From positions 23,788-87,787 of the forward strand of contig NZ_LN999807.1 of the NCBI RefSeq assembly GCF_001517665.2: a stretch of 64,000 nucleotides of DNA, given 5' to 3'. Positions 25,270 to 34,950 of the stretch are shown one piece after another; position 1 is the first letter of the stretch; every line of letters starts with the position of its first letter. Made by a program: the position numbers and the translations under genes. The DNA comes from Peptoniphilus phoceensis. Its GTDB lineage: Bacteria > Bacillota > Clostridia > Tissierellales > Peptoniphilaceae. The notes under the pieces were generated by a model. That model was given only the letters and a program-made list of their open reading frames with translations. It did no database searches and was not told where the DNA came from.

Positions 25270-27882
25270 TTATAAAAGCTCACTTAGCTTATTTAGAGCG
25301 TCTTCAACTTTATCTATGTCCTTTGCACCAGCAGTTGCCATATCAGGTCTACCGCCACCGCCACCGCCAGCTACTTTGGCGATTTCTTTTATCAATTTTC
25401 CAGCAGCAATTTTCTTTTCTACAAGGTCTTTTGAAACTGCACATACAAAGTTTAATTTATCATCATTTATAGTTGCAAATAAAACAACAACTGATCCTAC
25501 TTTATTTCTAACTTCATCAGCTAGATCACGAAGTGTATTTACATCTACTCCATCGAATTTCTTAACCACATATTTAATGCCGTTTTTTTCTTTAACTTCA
25601 TTTGTAAGTCCAGAAATTTGATCCTTGGCAAGATCATGTTCAAGTTTTTCAATAGATTTATTTGCTTCTTTTAGATTTTTTATATTTAATTTTATTTTTT
25701 GAAGAATTTCATCTCTATTTGATTTTAATTCGCCAGCTATTTTATCTTCCTTATCACTTAATTCGTTAAGGTAATTGTAAACTGCAGGTCCTGTAATAGA
25801 TTCAATTCTTCTTACTCCATTACTTATACCACTTTCAGATAGAATTTTAAACATGGAAATCTCTGAAGTATTAGTTACATGAGTACCGCCACAAAGTTCA
25901 CGAGAATAATCTCCCATAGAAAGAACTCTAACTTCGTCCTTGTATTTACCTTCAAATAAGCCAATGGCACCCATTTCTTTCGCTTCTTCAAGTCCAGTAA
26001 TTTTTGTATCAACTGGAAGAGCTTCAAAGATTTTTTCATTTACAATTTTTTCAACTTGAGCTAACTCTTCCTTAGTCATTGCATCAAAGTGGGAGAAGTC
26101 AAATCTCATTCTATCAGGCATAACTAAAGATCCAGCTTGATTTACGTGACTTCCCAAAACATCTTTTAAGGCTCTGTGAAGTAAGTGAGTTACTGAGTGA
26201 TTTCTTCTTATATTATTTCTTCTTTTTGAATCAATAATAGCTTTAACAGGAGCTTTTTCAAGTCTTCCTTCTTCAACTTTTACTAGGTGAAGGTGAAGTC
26301 CATCCTTAGTTTTTTTAGTATCTGTAACTTTTAATTTGAAATTATCAGAAATAATTTCTCCAGTGTCGCCAACTTGTCCACCGCTTTCTCCATAGAAAGT
26401 AGTCTTGTCAAGAACAACTATAGCTTCTTCTCCTTCTTCTACAGAGTCAACCATTTCATCATCAAAAATTATTCTTCTTATCTCAGCTTGACATTCATCT
26501 TTTTCATATCCTAAAAATTCATTGGAAAGTCCTTCAAAAAGATGTTTGTTATCTTGGTTAGACCAACCAACATTGGAATCATTTCTAGCTTCTCTTGCTC
26601 TTCTCTTTTGGTCGTCCATTTCCTTTTTGAATCCATCCATGTCTACGTCAAGACCTTCTTCTTTTAAGATTTCTTCAGTCAAGTCAATTGGAAAACCATA
26701 AGTGTCATAGAGTTTAAATGCCTTTTCTCCATCTAATAACTTTTCATTATTTTCTTTCATTTCTTCTATGTGACCATTAAGTCTAACAAGGCCACCATCA
26801 ATTGTTTCTAAGAATTTTTCTTCTTCTCTTCTAATTATTTCTTTTATGGATTCTCTATTTTCTTTTAATTCAGAATACTGTTCTCCCCAAGAATCAATTA
26901 CCATGTCACAAACTTCATATAAGAAAGCTTTTTTAATTCCAAGTTTTCTTCCATGTCTTGCTGCTCTTCTAATAAGTCTTCTTAGAACGTAACCTCTTCC
27001 TTCATTAGATGGAACAATAGTATCAGAAATCATAAAAGTCATAGCTCTTATGTGGTCTGTTATTACTCTAAAGGAAATATCTAAATTCTTATCTTTGCCA
27101 TATTCTTTACCAGAAAGCTTGGCAATTTCTTCAATTATATCTTTTATAGCATCTATTTCAAAAATATTGTCAGTTTCTTGTAAAACTGTAGCAATTCTTT
27201 CAAGTCCCATTCCAGTATCAATGTTTGGATGAGCAAGTGGATTGTAGTTTCCTTCTTCGTCCTTGTCAAATTGTGTGAAAACAAGATTCCAAATTTCTAT
27301 AAATCTGTCGCCTTCTCCACCAGGTCTTTCATCTTCACTGCCGTGTTCTAGACCTCTATCTACATAAATTTCTGAGCAAGGACCTGATGGACCTACTTCT
27401 AGTTCCCAGAAATTATCTTCTTTTCCAAGTCTAATAATTTTTTCTTCAGGTATTCCAACTACATCTTTCCAAATGTTGTAAGCTTCGTCATCTTCGTGAT
27501 AAACAGTTACCCAAAGATCTTCCTTTGGAATTTCAAGATTAACTGTCAAAAATTCCCAAGCCCAAGGGATAACTTCGTGCTTAAAATAATCTCCAAAGGA
27601 GAAATTTCCAAGCATTTCAAAAAATGTTGCGTGTCTATCTGTTAAACCAACATTGTCTATATCGCCAGTTCTAATACATTTTTGGCAAGTAGTAACTCTT
27701 TTAGCAGGTGGAACTTCTTCTCCAGTGAAAAATTTCTTCATTGGTGCCATTCCAGCTCCTATTAAAAGAAGTGATTTGTCATTTTTTGGAATTAGTGAAA
27801 AACTTGGTAATATATAGTGTTCTTTTGATTCAAAAAATTTTAAAAATTCAGTTCTTATATCGTGTAAACCTAAATATTTCAT
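25270..27882 (-). CDS. alaS: Alanyl-tRNA synthetase
   Basis: 870 residues from the ATG at 27882, six bases after GGAG; a TTG at 27888 is rejected because it falls between the ribosome binding site and the ATG. The N-terminal class II core has GMAPMKKFF and RVTTCQKCIRTGDIDNVG. The editing domain has HSVTHLLHRAL near 565 and CGGTHV near 663, and the C-Ala domain ends with GGGGGGRPDMA. It charges tRNA-Ala and clears Ser-tRNA-Ala. A promoter overlaps the end of the AI-2E gene and a hairpin sits in the leader. Confidence 0.97.
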   Translation of the reverse strand: MKYLGLHDIRTEFLKFFESKEHYILPSFSLIPKNDKSLLLIGAGMAPMKKFFTGEEVPPAKRVTTCQKCIRTGDIDNVGLTDRHATFFEMLGNFSFGDYFKHEVIPWAWEFLTVNLEIPKEDLWVTVYHEDDEAYNIWKDVVGIPEEKIIRLGKEDNFWELEVGPSGPCSEIYVDRGLEHGSEDERPGGEGDRFIEIWNLVFTQFDKDEEGNYNPLAHPNIDTGMGLERIATVLQETDNIFEIDAIKDIIEEIAKLSGKEYGKDKNLDISFRVITDHIRAMTFMISDTIVPSNEGRGYVLRRLIRRAARHGRKLGIKKAFLYEVCDMVIDSWGEQYSELKENRESIKEIIRREEEKFLETIDGGLVRLNGHIEEMKENNEKLLDGEKAFKLYDTYGFPIDLTEEILKEEGLDVDMDGFKKEMDDQKRRAREARNDSNVGWSNQDNKHLFEGLSNEFLGYEKDECQAEIRRIIFDDEMVDSVEEGEEAIVVLDKTTFYGESGGQVGDTGEIISDNFKLKVTDTKKTKDGLHLHLVKVEEGRLEKAPVKAIIDSKRRNNIRRNHSVTHLLHRALKDVLGSHVNQAGSLVMPDRMRFDFSHFDAMTKEELAQVEKIVNEKIFEALPVDTKITGLEEAKEMGAIGLFEGKYKDEVRVLSMGDYSRELCGGTHVTNTSEISMFKILSESGISNGVRRIESITGPAVYNYLNELSDKEDKIAGELKSNRDEILQKIKLNIKNLKEANKSIEKLEHDLAKDQISGLTNEVKEKNGIKYVVKKFDGVDVNTLRDLADEVRNKVGSVVVLFATINDDKLNFVCAVSKDLVEKKIAAGKLIKEIAKVAGGGGGGRPDMATAGAKDIDKVEDALNKLSELL

Positions 27883-27895
27883 ATACAACTCCTAT

Positions 27896-27923
27896 TAAAA
27901 ATCCTCCCATACCCTGGGAGGAT
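27896..27923 (-). terminator. Hairpin terminator in the alaS leader
   Basis: Stem ATCCTCCC / GGGAGGAT (27901-27923) with a T run on the minus strand. It ends the AI-2E gene transcript, yet it also starts about five bases after the predicted alaS transcription start. Confidence 0.8.
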
Positions 27924-27934
27924 GTGCTATAAAT

Positions 27935-27963
27935 ATTATAATTATAAAGAATATGAATGTCAA
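27935..27963 (-). promoter_or_regulatory. Promoter of alaS
   Basis: Minus strand TTGACA (27958-27963), spacer of 17, TATAAT (27935-27940), a perfect consensus. The -35 lies within the stop region of the upstream gene. Confidence 0.85.
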
Positions 27964-29243
27964 TTAGAGCTGTATCTATCATTGTATTTTATTTTGATAA
28001 AATCAACGAGTATAAAGATAATTGACGTCAATGGAACAGAGATTACCATTCCCCATACACCAAATATTCCACCACCAATAATTATTGAAATTAAAATTAC
28101 AAGTGGGTTAAGTCCTGTTGAATCTCCAATTAGTTTTGGTGCTAAAATATTATTTTCTATCCATTGAACAATTACAAATAAAATTAGAACCCAAAGTGCT
28201 TTCATTGGCGAATCCATAAAGGCAAATAAAACTGCTGGTGCACAACCAAGGAAAGGTCCAATGTATGGAATAATATCTGCCACACAAGTTATAAGACCAA
28301 TTATTATGGCAAAGTCTACTCTAAGAACTAATAGGTAGAGCATAGTTAATACACCTACGAAAATTGCCAATAACATTCTTCCCCTAATGAATTGTTGCAG
28401 AGCTGTGTCAATATTACTTGTAAGATAAGAAATATCTTCTCTATATTTATTTGGCATTGCCTTTTTTACTTTTAATATAAATCTTTCCTTGTCCACTGAA
28501 AAGTAGAAGGAAAATATAATTATTAAAACAAGTCTAAAAGCAGAAGTTAAAAATCCATATAGTTTTGAAACTATATTAGATAAGGATCCCATAAGTGAAC
28601 CTTGCATTTTAACTATTAATTCGTTAATAGCCTTTTTCATTGAATTCAAAATATCTGAAACTATTTGAGGTGTCTCTACATCTCCATTTACCTTTGGATT
28701 GGATTCTTTGTAGACATTGATAAAGTTTTCTGGAAGTTCTATGTTAAATTTTGCAAAAACTTCTGTCAAAAAATTATTAACATCTTTTATTAGAGTATCC
28801 ACCATGGCAGGTAGACTTGCAAGTAAGTTTGAAACTTCATTTATTGTCTTTGGTATTACTGAAACTATAAGTATTCCAAAGATAAGTATTACTGAAATGT
28901 AAACTATAATTACACCAAACTGTCTTTTAACTCCCTTTCTCTCCAAGTAGTTTACTATTGGATCAATAATATAGGCAAAAATAATTGCTATTATTACAGA
29001 CGAAAGAGTGTAACCAAGAATTGGAAACTTGTTAAAAATTATATTTATTAAATATATAGCAAGTATTCCCAAAAATATTTTTGTGATAAGCCTTAAATCT
29101 ATGCTTATTCTCTTTTTGCCTTCTATGTACCTATTTCCAATATTTACTAGATAATAAATAGCTAAAAATATTAGAAAGATTGATAAGATGGCAAGAGCAT
29201 AAACCATAAATCTTGCAGCATTATCAGAAATTTGCTCTAACAT
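27960..29243 (-). CDS. AI-2E family transporter (PerM/YtvI-like)
   Basis: 427 residues, eight or so membrane helices in two clusters and a central soluble part at about 140-260 that includes TLIKDVNNFLTEVF. The C-terminal region has YIGPFLGCAPAVLFAF and GVWGMVISVPLTSI, typical of AI2E_transport. The family includes TqsA and YtvI; real substrates are mostly unknown. It is the last gene of the suf-iscR-iscS unit, four bases after iscS, an unusual place for a permease. Confidence 0.88.
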   Translation of the reverse strand: MLEQISDNAARFMVYALAILSIFLIFLAIYYLVNIGNRYIEGKKRISIDLRLITKIFLGILAIYLINIIFNKFPILGYTLSSVIIAIIFAYIIDPIVNYLERKGVKRQFGVIIVYISVILIFGILIVSVIPKTINEVSNLLASLPAMVDTLIKDVNNFLTEVFAKFNIELPENFINVYKESNPKVNGDVETPQIVSDILNSMKKAINELIVKMQGSLMGSLSNIVSKLYGFLTSAFRLVLIIIFSFYFSVDKERFILKVKKAMPNKYREDISYLTSNIDTALQQFIRGRMLLAIFVGVLTMLYLLVLRVDFAIIIGLITCVADIIPYIGPFLGCAPAVLFAFMDSPMKALWVLILFVIVQWIENNILAPKLIGDSTGLNPLVILISIIIGGGIFGVWGMVISVPLTSIIFILVDFIKIKYNDRYSSN

Positions 29244-29247
29244 AATA

Positions 29248-30375
29248 TCACCTGTTTTTGAACTTTTTCATCCCCTGATTAATTTTTTCCACTACAAAAT
29301 CACATTCTTCTTTTGTGTTGTCGTGATTTAGTGAAAGTCTAAGCATAGAAAGAGAATCCTCTTCACTTTTTCCAATTGATCTTAATACATGGGATGGGTT
29401 AATGCTTCCTGCTGCACATGCAGATCCTGATGAAACACATATATCAAACATATCAAGATACTGAACCATAGTTTGTGGTTTTGTATTTTTTAAAGTGATA
29501 TTTATATTCCCAGGTAGTCTATTTTCTCTTGGACCATTTAAAACAATTCCATCAATATTTAAAAGTTTTTCAATGGTGTAGTCCCTAAGATCCTTTGTGT
29601 AAGAAATATTTTCTTCAATATTATTGTAAGCATCTTCCATTGCTCTTGCAAGTCCAACTATTGATGCAAGATTTTCTGTGGATGCTCTTTTTCCTCTTTC
29701 CTGTTCTCCACCATCCATAAAGTTGTCTAAATCGACTCCATCTCTTATATAGAGTAGTCCAACTCCCTTAGGAGCTCCAAGTTTGTGACCAGATAAAGAG
29801 AGCATATCTGCCCCAATATCATCAATCTTGAATTTTACATTTCCTATAGCTTGTACTGCATCTGTATGAAATAAAATATTTTTTTCTTTCGCTATTTTTG
29901 ATATTTCTCTAAGTGGCTCAATTGTCCCTATTTCATTATTGGCAATCATTATGGATATTAATCTTGTGGAATCTTTTATAGACGATTTAATTTCATCTAG
30001 ATTTACAAATCCTTCCCCATCAACTGATATTAGAGAAGTTTCTGCTCCCCACTTTTCTATTTTCTTCAAAGAATTTAAAATAGCTGGATGTTCAATTTTT
30101 GATGAAATTACATGATTTTTTTCTTTTGCCTTGAGCGAACCTTTTATAGCCCAATTATCTGATTCTGAACCAGATGAAGTGAAATAAATTTCACTTGCTT
30201 TTACTCCCAAAATCTCTGCAATTTTTATCCTTGAATTTTCTATGGCTGCCCTAGATTTTTGTCCTAGTGAATAAATTGCCGATGCATTCCCATAATTTTC
30301 TTTCAAATAGGGAAGCATGGCATTTAATACACTATCTGTTATCCTTGTAGTAGCAGCATTGTCCATGTAAATCAT
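29248..30375 (-). CDS. iscS: Cysteine desulfurase, NifS/IscS type
   Basis: 375 residues. Fold type I PLP enzyme: MDNAATTRI at the start, HTDAVQAIG near 195, SLSGHKLGAPKGVG with the PLP lysine near 205, and SSGSACAAGS with the catalytic Cys near 325. It releases sulfur from cysteine for Fe-S clusters or tRNA thiolation. It is a second desulfurase next to SufS in the same unit and follows the Rrf2 regulator by seven bases. In B. subtilis the equivalent pair (cymR-yrvO) is followed by trmU; here a permease follows. Confidence 0.93.
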   Translation of the reverse strand: MIYMDNAATTRITDSVLNAMLPYLKENYGNASAIYSLGQKSRAAIENSRIKIAEILGVKASEIYFTSSGSESDNWAIKGSLKAKEKNHVISSKIEHPAILNSLKKIEKWGAETSLISVDGEGFVNLDEIKSSIKDSTRLISIMIANNEIGTIEPLREISKIAKEKNILFHTDAVQAIGNVKFKIDDIGADMLSLSGHKLGAPKGVGLLYIRDGVDLDNFMDGGEQERGKRASTENLASIVGLARAMEDAYNNIEENISYTKDLRDYTIEKLLNIDGIVLNGPRENRLPGNINITLKNTKPQTMVQYLDMFDICVSSGSACAAGSINPSHVLRSIGKSEEDSLSMLRLSLNHDNTKEECDFVVEKINQGMKKFKNR

Positions 30376-30382
30376 AATTACC

Positions 30383-30778
30383 TCACATGTCTGCTAGAGT
30401 CATGGACTCCATTACATTTTCAATTTGACCTTGAAGTTTTGACAAAATATCTCTTGTAGCACAATTGGACTCTTTGCCGCAAGCTTCATTTTTACCAAGG
30501 TCGCAACAAGAAAGAGAAATATCTCCTTCAAGTGCATTTATAATTTCTCCAATTGCAATTGATTCTGGATCTCTTGCAAGGACATATCCTCCTCCTGCAC
30601 CTCTAATGGATTTTACAAGATCTGCCTTTCTCAGAAGAGTGAATAGTTGTTCCAAATAAGATTCAGAAAGATTTTCATCTTTTGCTATATCTTTTAAGGC
30701 TATGGGACCCTTGCCCATATTTTCCTTCAAGTTATACATGGCCATTAAACCATAACGGCCCTTAGTAGAAAGTTTCAT
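30383..30778 (-). CDS. Rrf2 family regulator, IscR type
   Basis: 131 residues. Winged helix with STKGRYGLMAMYNL and the wing GAGGGYVLARD. The region after residue 88 has Cys91, Cys92, Cys100 and Cys106, matching in position the three cysteines of IscR that hold a [2Fe-2S] cluster, though the spacing (7 and 5) differs from E. coli (5 and 5). CymR-type members lack this set. It probably senses Fe-S status and represses this suf/isc unit. It lies within the unit, 14 bases after sufU. Confidence 0.87.
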   Translation of the reverse strand: MKLSTKGRYGLMAMYNLKENMGKGPIALKDIAKDENLSESYLEQLFTLLRKADLVKSIRGAGGGYVLARDPESIAIGEIINALEGDISLSCCDLGKNEACGKESNCATRDILSKLQGQIENVMESMTLADM

Positions 30779-30792
30779 CTAATCACCTCTTA

Positions 30793-31245
30793 TTATGGTC
30801 TGAAGGATCCTTTTTCTTCATTATTTTCTAACATATTTTTTAGAGTGTACCATGAAAGAACTGCACATTTTACTCTGGCTGGCAAAGTGGATATTGATTC
30901 AAAAGCAACTGCATCATCTAAATCTTCTAATTCATCTGGATCCTCAATTTCTCCCTTAACCATTCCAATAAATTTGTCAGCTCTTTCTATTGCTTCATCT
31001 ACACTTATGCCCTTGACATTGTCACACATAATTGAAGTTGAAGCTTGAGATATGGCACATCCGTGACCTGTATAAGATATGTCTTCTATTATTCCTTCTT
31101 TGATTTTTACTTCTAGAGTTATTTCATCACCACAACTTGGGTTGTGTCCAAGTTCTTTTTTTGTATAATCTTCTAATTCTCTTCTGTTGTGTTTATTTCT
31201 AGAGTGTTCCAAGATTAGTTCTGTATAAATATTATCAAGATTCAA
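30793..31245 (-). CDS. sufU: SufU iron-sulfur assembly protein
   Basis: 150 residues of the SufU family: Cys38 and Asp40 in NPSCGDEI, Cys63 in GHGCAISQAST and Cys127 in RVKCAVLSW, which together form the zinc/sulfur-acceptor site. It accepts persulfide from SufS and delivers it to SufBCD. An 11-base overlap joins it to sufS, the Gram-positive arrangement. Confidence 0.94.
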   Translation of the reverse strand: MNLDNIYTELILEHSRNKHNRRELEDYTKKELGHNPSCGDEITLEVKIKEGIIEDISYTGHGCAISQASTSIMCDNVKGISVDEAIERADKFIGMVKGEIEDPDELEDLDDAVAFESISTLPARVKCAVLSWYTLKNMLENNEEKGSFRP

Positions 31246-32476
31246 TTCCTAAAATCCTCCTTACATCTTCAAGATGTTCCACGAAATAATCAATTTCTTC
31301 CACAGTGTTATAAATTGCAAAGCTTGCCCTACAAGAAAAGTTTGAACCTAAATATCTGTGTAGAGGTTGTGCACAGTGGTGACCTGATCTGATTGCTATT
31401 CCAAAAGTATCAAGTATTGATGCAACATCGTGTGGATGGGCTTCTTTAAAGTTAAAAGATATTACTGGAGCTCTGTTCTTGTTGCTTGTTGTGTAAACTT
31501 CTAGATAATCTAATTTTTTAAGTTTGTCATAACAATAATCAGTTAAATATCTTTCATATTCATCAATCTTATCCATGCCATACTTGTTTATAAAGTCAAT
31601 GGCAGCAGCAAGATTTACTGCACCTTCAACATTAGCTGTGCCTGCTTCAAACCTTTGTGGTGCATCTAAGAAAGTTGTGTGATCTTCGTACACATATTCA
31701 ATCATGTCGCCACCTGATAAGAAGGGTTCCATTTCATTTAATAAATTTTCTTTTCCGTAAAGTACACCAACACCTAGTGCAGAATACATTTTATGACCAG
31801 AAAAAGCTAAGAAATCAACGTCAAGTTCACTTACATTAACTTTTCTGTGAGGAACAAGTTGAGCTCCATCAAGAATTATTTTTGCTTGTGAATGTTCTCT
31901 TGTATATTTTACAATTTTTTCTATTTCAGGATTTGTTCCAACTACATTTGATGCTCCTGTAATAGAAAGAATTTTTGTGTTTTCAGTAACTTTTTCTTCA
32001 ATTTCAGAAAAAGGAATTTGCATATCCTCATCAAGATACAAAAATTTTAATTTTGCACCAGTCTTTTTTGCCACTTCTTGCCAAGGCACTAAGTTTGAAT
32101 GGTGTTCCATTATTGAAATTACAATTTCGTCGCCTTCACTTAAATTATTTCTTCCATAAGAGTAGGCAAGAAGGTTTAAAGCTTCAGTTGCATTTCTTAA
32201 AAATACAATTTCGCTTGCTTTTTTGGCACCAATAAAATCAGCAACCTTTTGTCTTGCATTTTCATAAACTTCTGTAGATTTCATTGCAAGATAGTGAGCT
32301 CCCCTGTGAGGATTTCCATTTTCACTTTCGTAAAAATTCTTTATATTGTCAATAATTTCTCTTGGCTTTTGTGTTGTAGCACCATTGTCAAAATAAACTA
32401 TATCTTTTCCATTTGGCTTTAAATTTAAGAAGGGAAACTCTTTTCTGATTTTTTCTATTTCTGTCTTTGTAAACAT
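31235..32476 (-). CDS. sufS: SufS cysteine desulfurase
   Basis: 413 residues, class II desulfurase. YFDNGATTQKP near 28, DGAQLVPH near 200, SGHKMYSALG with the PLP lysine near 227 and RSGHHCAQPLH with the active-site Cys near 366. It works with SufU to provide sulfur to SufBCD. It ends with an overlap into sufU and follows sufD by one base. Confidence 0.95.
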   Translation of the reverse strand: MFTKTEIEKIRKEFPFLNLKPNGKDIVYFDNGATTQKPREIIDNIKNFYESENGNPHRGAHYLAMKSTEVYENARQKVADFIGAKKASEIVFLRNATEALNLLAYSYGRNNLSEGDEIVISIMEHHSNLVPWQEVAKKTGAKLKFLYLDEDMQIPFSEIEEKVTENTKILSITGASNVVGTNPEIEKIVKYTREHSQAKIILDGAQLVPHRKVNVSELDVDFLAFSGHKMYSALGVGVLYGKENLLNEMEPFLSGGDMIEYVYEDHTTFLDAPQRFEAGTANVEGAVNLAAAIDFINKYGMDKIDEYERYLTDYCYDKLKKLDYLEVYTTSNKNRAPVISFNFKEAHPHDVASILDTFGIAIRSGHHCAQPLHRYLGSNFSCRASFAIYNTVEEIDYFVEHLEDVRRILGIES

Positions 32477-32477
32477 A

Positions 32478-33527
32478 TTAATTTCCTCTCTTTATAATTT
32501 TTCTAACTGAATCCCAAACTTCTTCTTTTAATTTTTCATCTTTTAGAGCGTCAATTGCACCAGAAAATTTGGATTCTACTATAAGGGCTTCAGCTTCATC
32601 ATAGCTAATTCCCCTAGACATTAGATAAAATATTTGATCATTGTCTAGCTTTCCAGCACTAGATGCGTGATTTCCTACAACATCATCTTCGTGAGCAAGC
32701 ATTAGTGGAACTGAAACTGAATGAACTGTGTCATCAAGTAAAATTGAATACTCTTCTTCAGAACCAACTGCACCCTTTGCTCCTTCTATAAATTGTAAAT
32801 TTGATTTAAAGTTTTTAAAAGATCTGTCCTTTAAAGCACCATTTACCAAAATATCTGATTCAGTTTTCTTGCCTCTATGAATCATGTCGTAATTCATATT
32901 TAGATATTCATCTTTTTGTCCAAAATAAATTGAATCTACTATTGATGAAGATTTTTCTCCAATAAGTTCACACTTGTAGTTTGTATAAAGCTTAGAAGCT
33001 CCAAGTTCATATTGGTGAATGCTAACTTTTGCGTCCTCTTCTGTATAAATTCCAATAGATTCAAGAACTAGTGATTTGTCATCATCTCTTGCTATGACAA
33101 ATACTTCCACTTCAGAATTTTCCTTGGCAAGAACTTTTATTACTGAATTTCTAAATTTTTCTTTTTCTCCATGTGATGTGTAGTCAAGCACAACTTTTAA
33201 CTTTGAGTTTTTTTCTGCAACAATATGGTGAAGATCAAAGAGTTCAGAATATTCATCGTCAAGTTCAAAAAGTTTAAATTCTTCTTTTTCCTCATCTTCA
33301 TCACTTGTGTAAGAGTTGTAATAATTTAAATATTTTCTATTTAAATCAAGAGCATCATTTGAAATTCCGTATTTTATATTTTCAAATTCAGAAATTTCTC
33401 CTGGATTTTTTTCTCCCACTTCTCTATATAATTTCCCTTGAATTTGGGGAATTTCTATTTCTGTATCATTTACCTTTAAAAAGCTAAAAGTTTTAAAGGC
33501 AATTTCATTTCCAATTATTTTAGTCAT
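32478..33527 (-). CDS. sufD: SufD Fe-S assembly scaffold component
   Basis: 349 residues with the SufBD core from about 110 on: the beta-helix region and the C-terminal block HASSAGKLDNDQIFYLMSRGISYDEA. The N-terminal 100 residues are more variable and acidic. SufD forms a complex with SufB and SufC; its conserved histidine here (HASSAG) lies near the cluster site. It begins seven bases after the sufB stop. Confidence 0.92.
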   Translation of the reverse strand: MTKIIGNEIAFKTFSFLKVNDTEIEIPQIQGKLYREVGEKNPGEISEFENIKYGISNDALDLNRKYLNYYNSYTSDEDEEKEEFKLFELDDEYSELFDLHHIVAEKNSKLKVVLDYTSHGEKEKFRNSVIKVLAKENSEVEVFVIARDDDKSLVLESIGIYTEEDAKVSIHQYELGASKLYTNYKCELIGEKSSSIVDSIYFGQKDEYLNMNYDMIHRGKKTESDILVNGALKDRSFKNFKSNLQFIEGAKGAVGSEEEYSILLDDTVHSVSVPLMLAHEDDVVGNHASSAGKLDNDQIFYLMSRGISYDEAEALIVESKFSGAIDALKDEKLKEEVWDSVRKIIKRGN

Positions 33528-33534
33528 TTTTCAC

Positions 33535-34950
33535 CTACCCAATTGATCCAACAAGTTCAAGATTGATTAAGTTATTCATCTCAACTGCATATTCCATAGG
33601 AAGTTCCTTAGCTATTGGTTCAGCAAATCCTCTAACTACCATTTCCTTTGCTTCTTGTTCAGATATACCTCTTGACATCAAGTAGAAAATAACTGAATCG
33701 CTAATTCTTCCAATTTTTGCTTCGTGTCCAATATCAATATCATTGTTTTCAATTTTTATTGTAGGAATTGTATCTGATCTTGACTTACTATCAAGCATCA
33801 AAGATTCACAAGATGTTGAGTTCTTTGCACCTACTGCATTTTCTTTTATTTCAACTAAACCTCTATAAATGGCAATACCACCAGATTTAGAAATTGATTT
33901 TGTATTTACAGTTGATCTAGTGTGTGGTGCTGCGTGAACAACTTGTGCTCCTGTATCAAGATTTTGTCCTTCACCTGCAAAAGAAATTCCAGTAAATTCA
34001 CTGCTTGCATTTTCTCCAACAAGGATTGATGCAGGGTAAAGCATAGAAACCTTTGAACCAAAAGATCCTGAAACCCATTCGATTTTTCCATCTTTTTCAA
34101 CTATGGCTCTCTTTGTATTTAGGTTATACATATTTCTTGACCAGTTTTCTATTGTTGAATATCTTAAAGTTGCACCTTCTCCAACAAAAAGTTCAACTGC
34201 TCCTGCGTGAAGATTTATTACACTATACTTAGGTGCAGAACAACCTTCTATGAAGTGACAATAAGCACCATCTTCGACAATAATAAGAGTGTGTTCAAAT
34301 TGTCCCGCTCCTGGAGCATTTAGTCTAAAATAGGATTGTAGAGGAATATCTACATTAACTCCCTTTGGAACATATACAAAGGATCCACCAGACCAAACTG
34401 CATAGTGAAGAGCTGCATACTTGTGAAGGTGTGGATTTATACACTTGCTAAAATATTTTTTTACAATTTCAGGATATTTTTTTAGTCCTGTTTCAAAATC
34501 AGTATAAATTACACCTTGGTCTTCTAGATATTTTTGAATGCTGTGATAAACAACTTCAGAGTCATATTGAGCTCCAACACCAGAAAGCATAGATTCCTTT
34601 TCTGCTTCAGGAATTCCTAATTTATCGAAGGTATCTCTTATTTCATCAGGCACATTTTTCCAATCGTCAGACATATCTGCATCTGGTCTTATATAAGTTG
34701 TGATTTCGTCCATATCAACTTCAGAAATATCTGGTCCCCAACTTGGATTTTCTTTTTCGTTAAAGATTTTAAGAGCCTTTAATCTGCTTTCAAGCATCCA
34801 TTCTGGTTCATCTTTTTCCTTGGATATTTGTCTTACTATATCTTCTGTAAGCCCTTTTTCAGTTTTTGACCTAAAGGTAAATTTATTTTTTATATCATAG
34901 ACTCCACGGTCCATGTCTTCTACATAAGTTTTGTCTAACTTCTTAGTCAA
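33535..34950 (-). CDS. sufB: SufB Fe-S cluster assembly scaffold
   Basis: 471 residues, full SufB length: the N-terminal EPEWMLESRLKAL, the SGGSFVYVPKGVNVDIPLQ region, EGCSAPKYSVINLHAG with a conserved Cys, and IGHEAKIGRISDSVIFYLMSRGI near the end. It is the scaffold on which the cluster is built. It starts one base after sufC stops. Confidence 0.96.
   Translation of the reverse strand: MTKKLDKTYVEDMDRGVYDIKNKFTFRSKTEKGLTEDIVRQISKEKDEPEWMLESRLKALKIFNEKENPSWGPDISEVDMDEITTYIRPDADMSDDWKNVPDEIRDTFDKLGIPEAEKESMLSGVGAQYDSEVVYHSIQKYLEDQGVIYTDFETGLKKYPEIVKKYFSKCINPHLHKYAALHYAVWSGGSFVYVPKGVNVDIPLQSYFRLNAPGAGQFEHTLIIVEDGAYCHFIEGCSAPKYSVINLHAGAVELFVGEGATLRYSTIENWSRNMYNLNTKRAIVEKDGKIEWVSGSFGSKVSMLYPASILVGENASSEFTGISFAGEGQNLDTGAQVVHAAPHTRSTVNTKSISKSGGIAIYRGLVEIKENAVGAKNSTSCESLMLDSKSRSDTIPTIKIENNDIDIGHEAKIGRISDSVIFYLMSRGISEQEAKEMVVRGFAEPIAKELPMEYAVEMNNLINLELVGSIG

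Noticed and set aside
30383-30778. Assigning the Rrf2 regulator as CymR
   Set aside because: The cysteine set after residue 88 points to a cluster-binding IscR type, though the neighbour iscS would also fit CymR.
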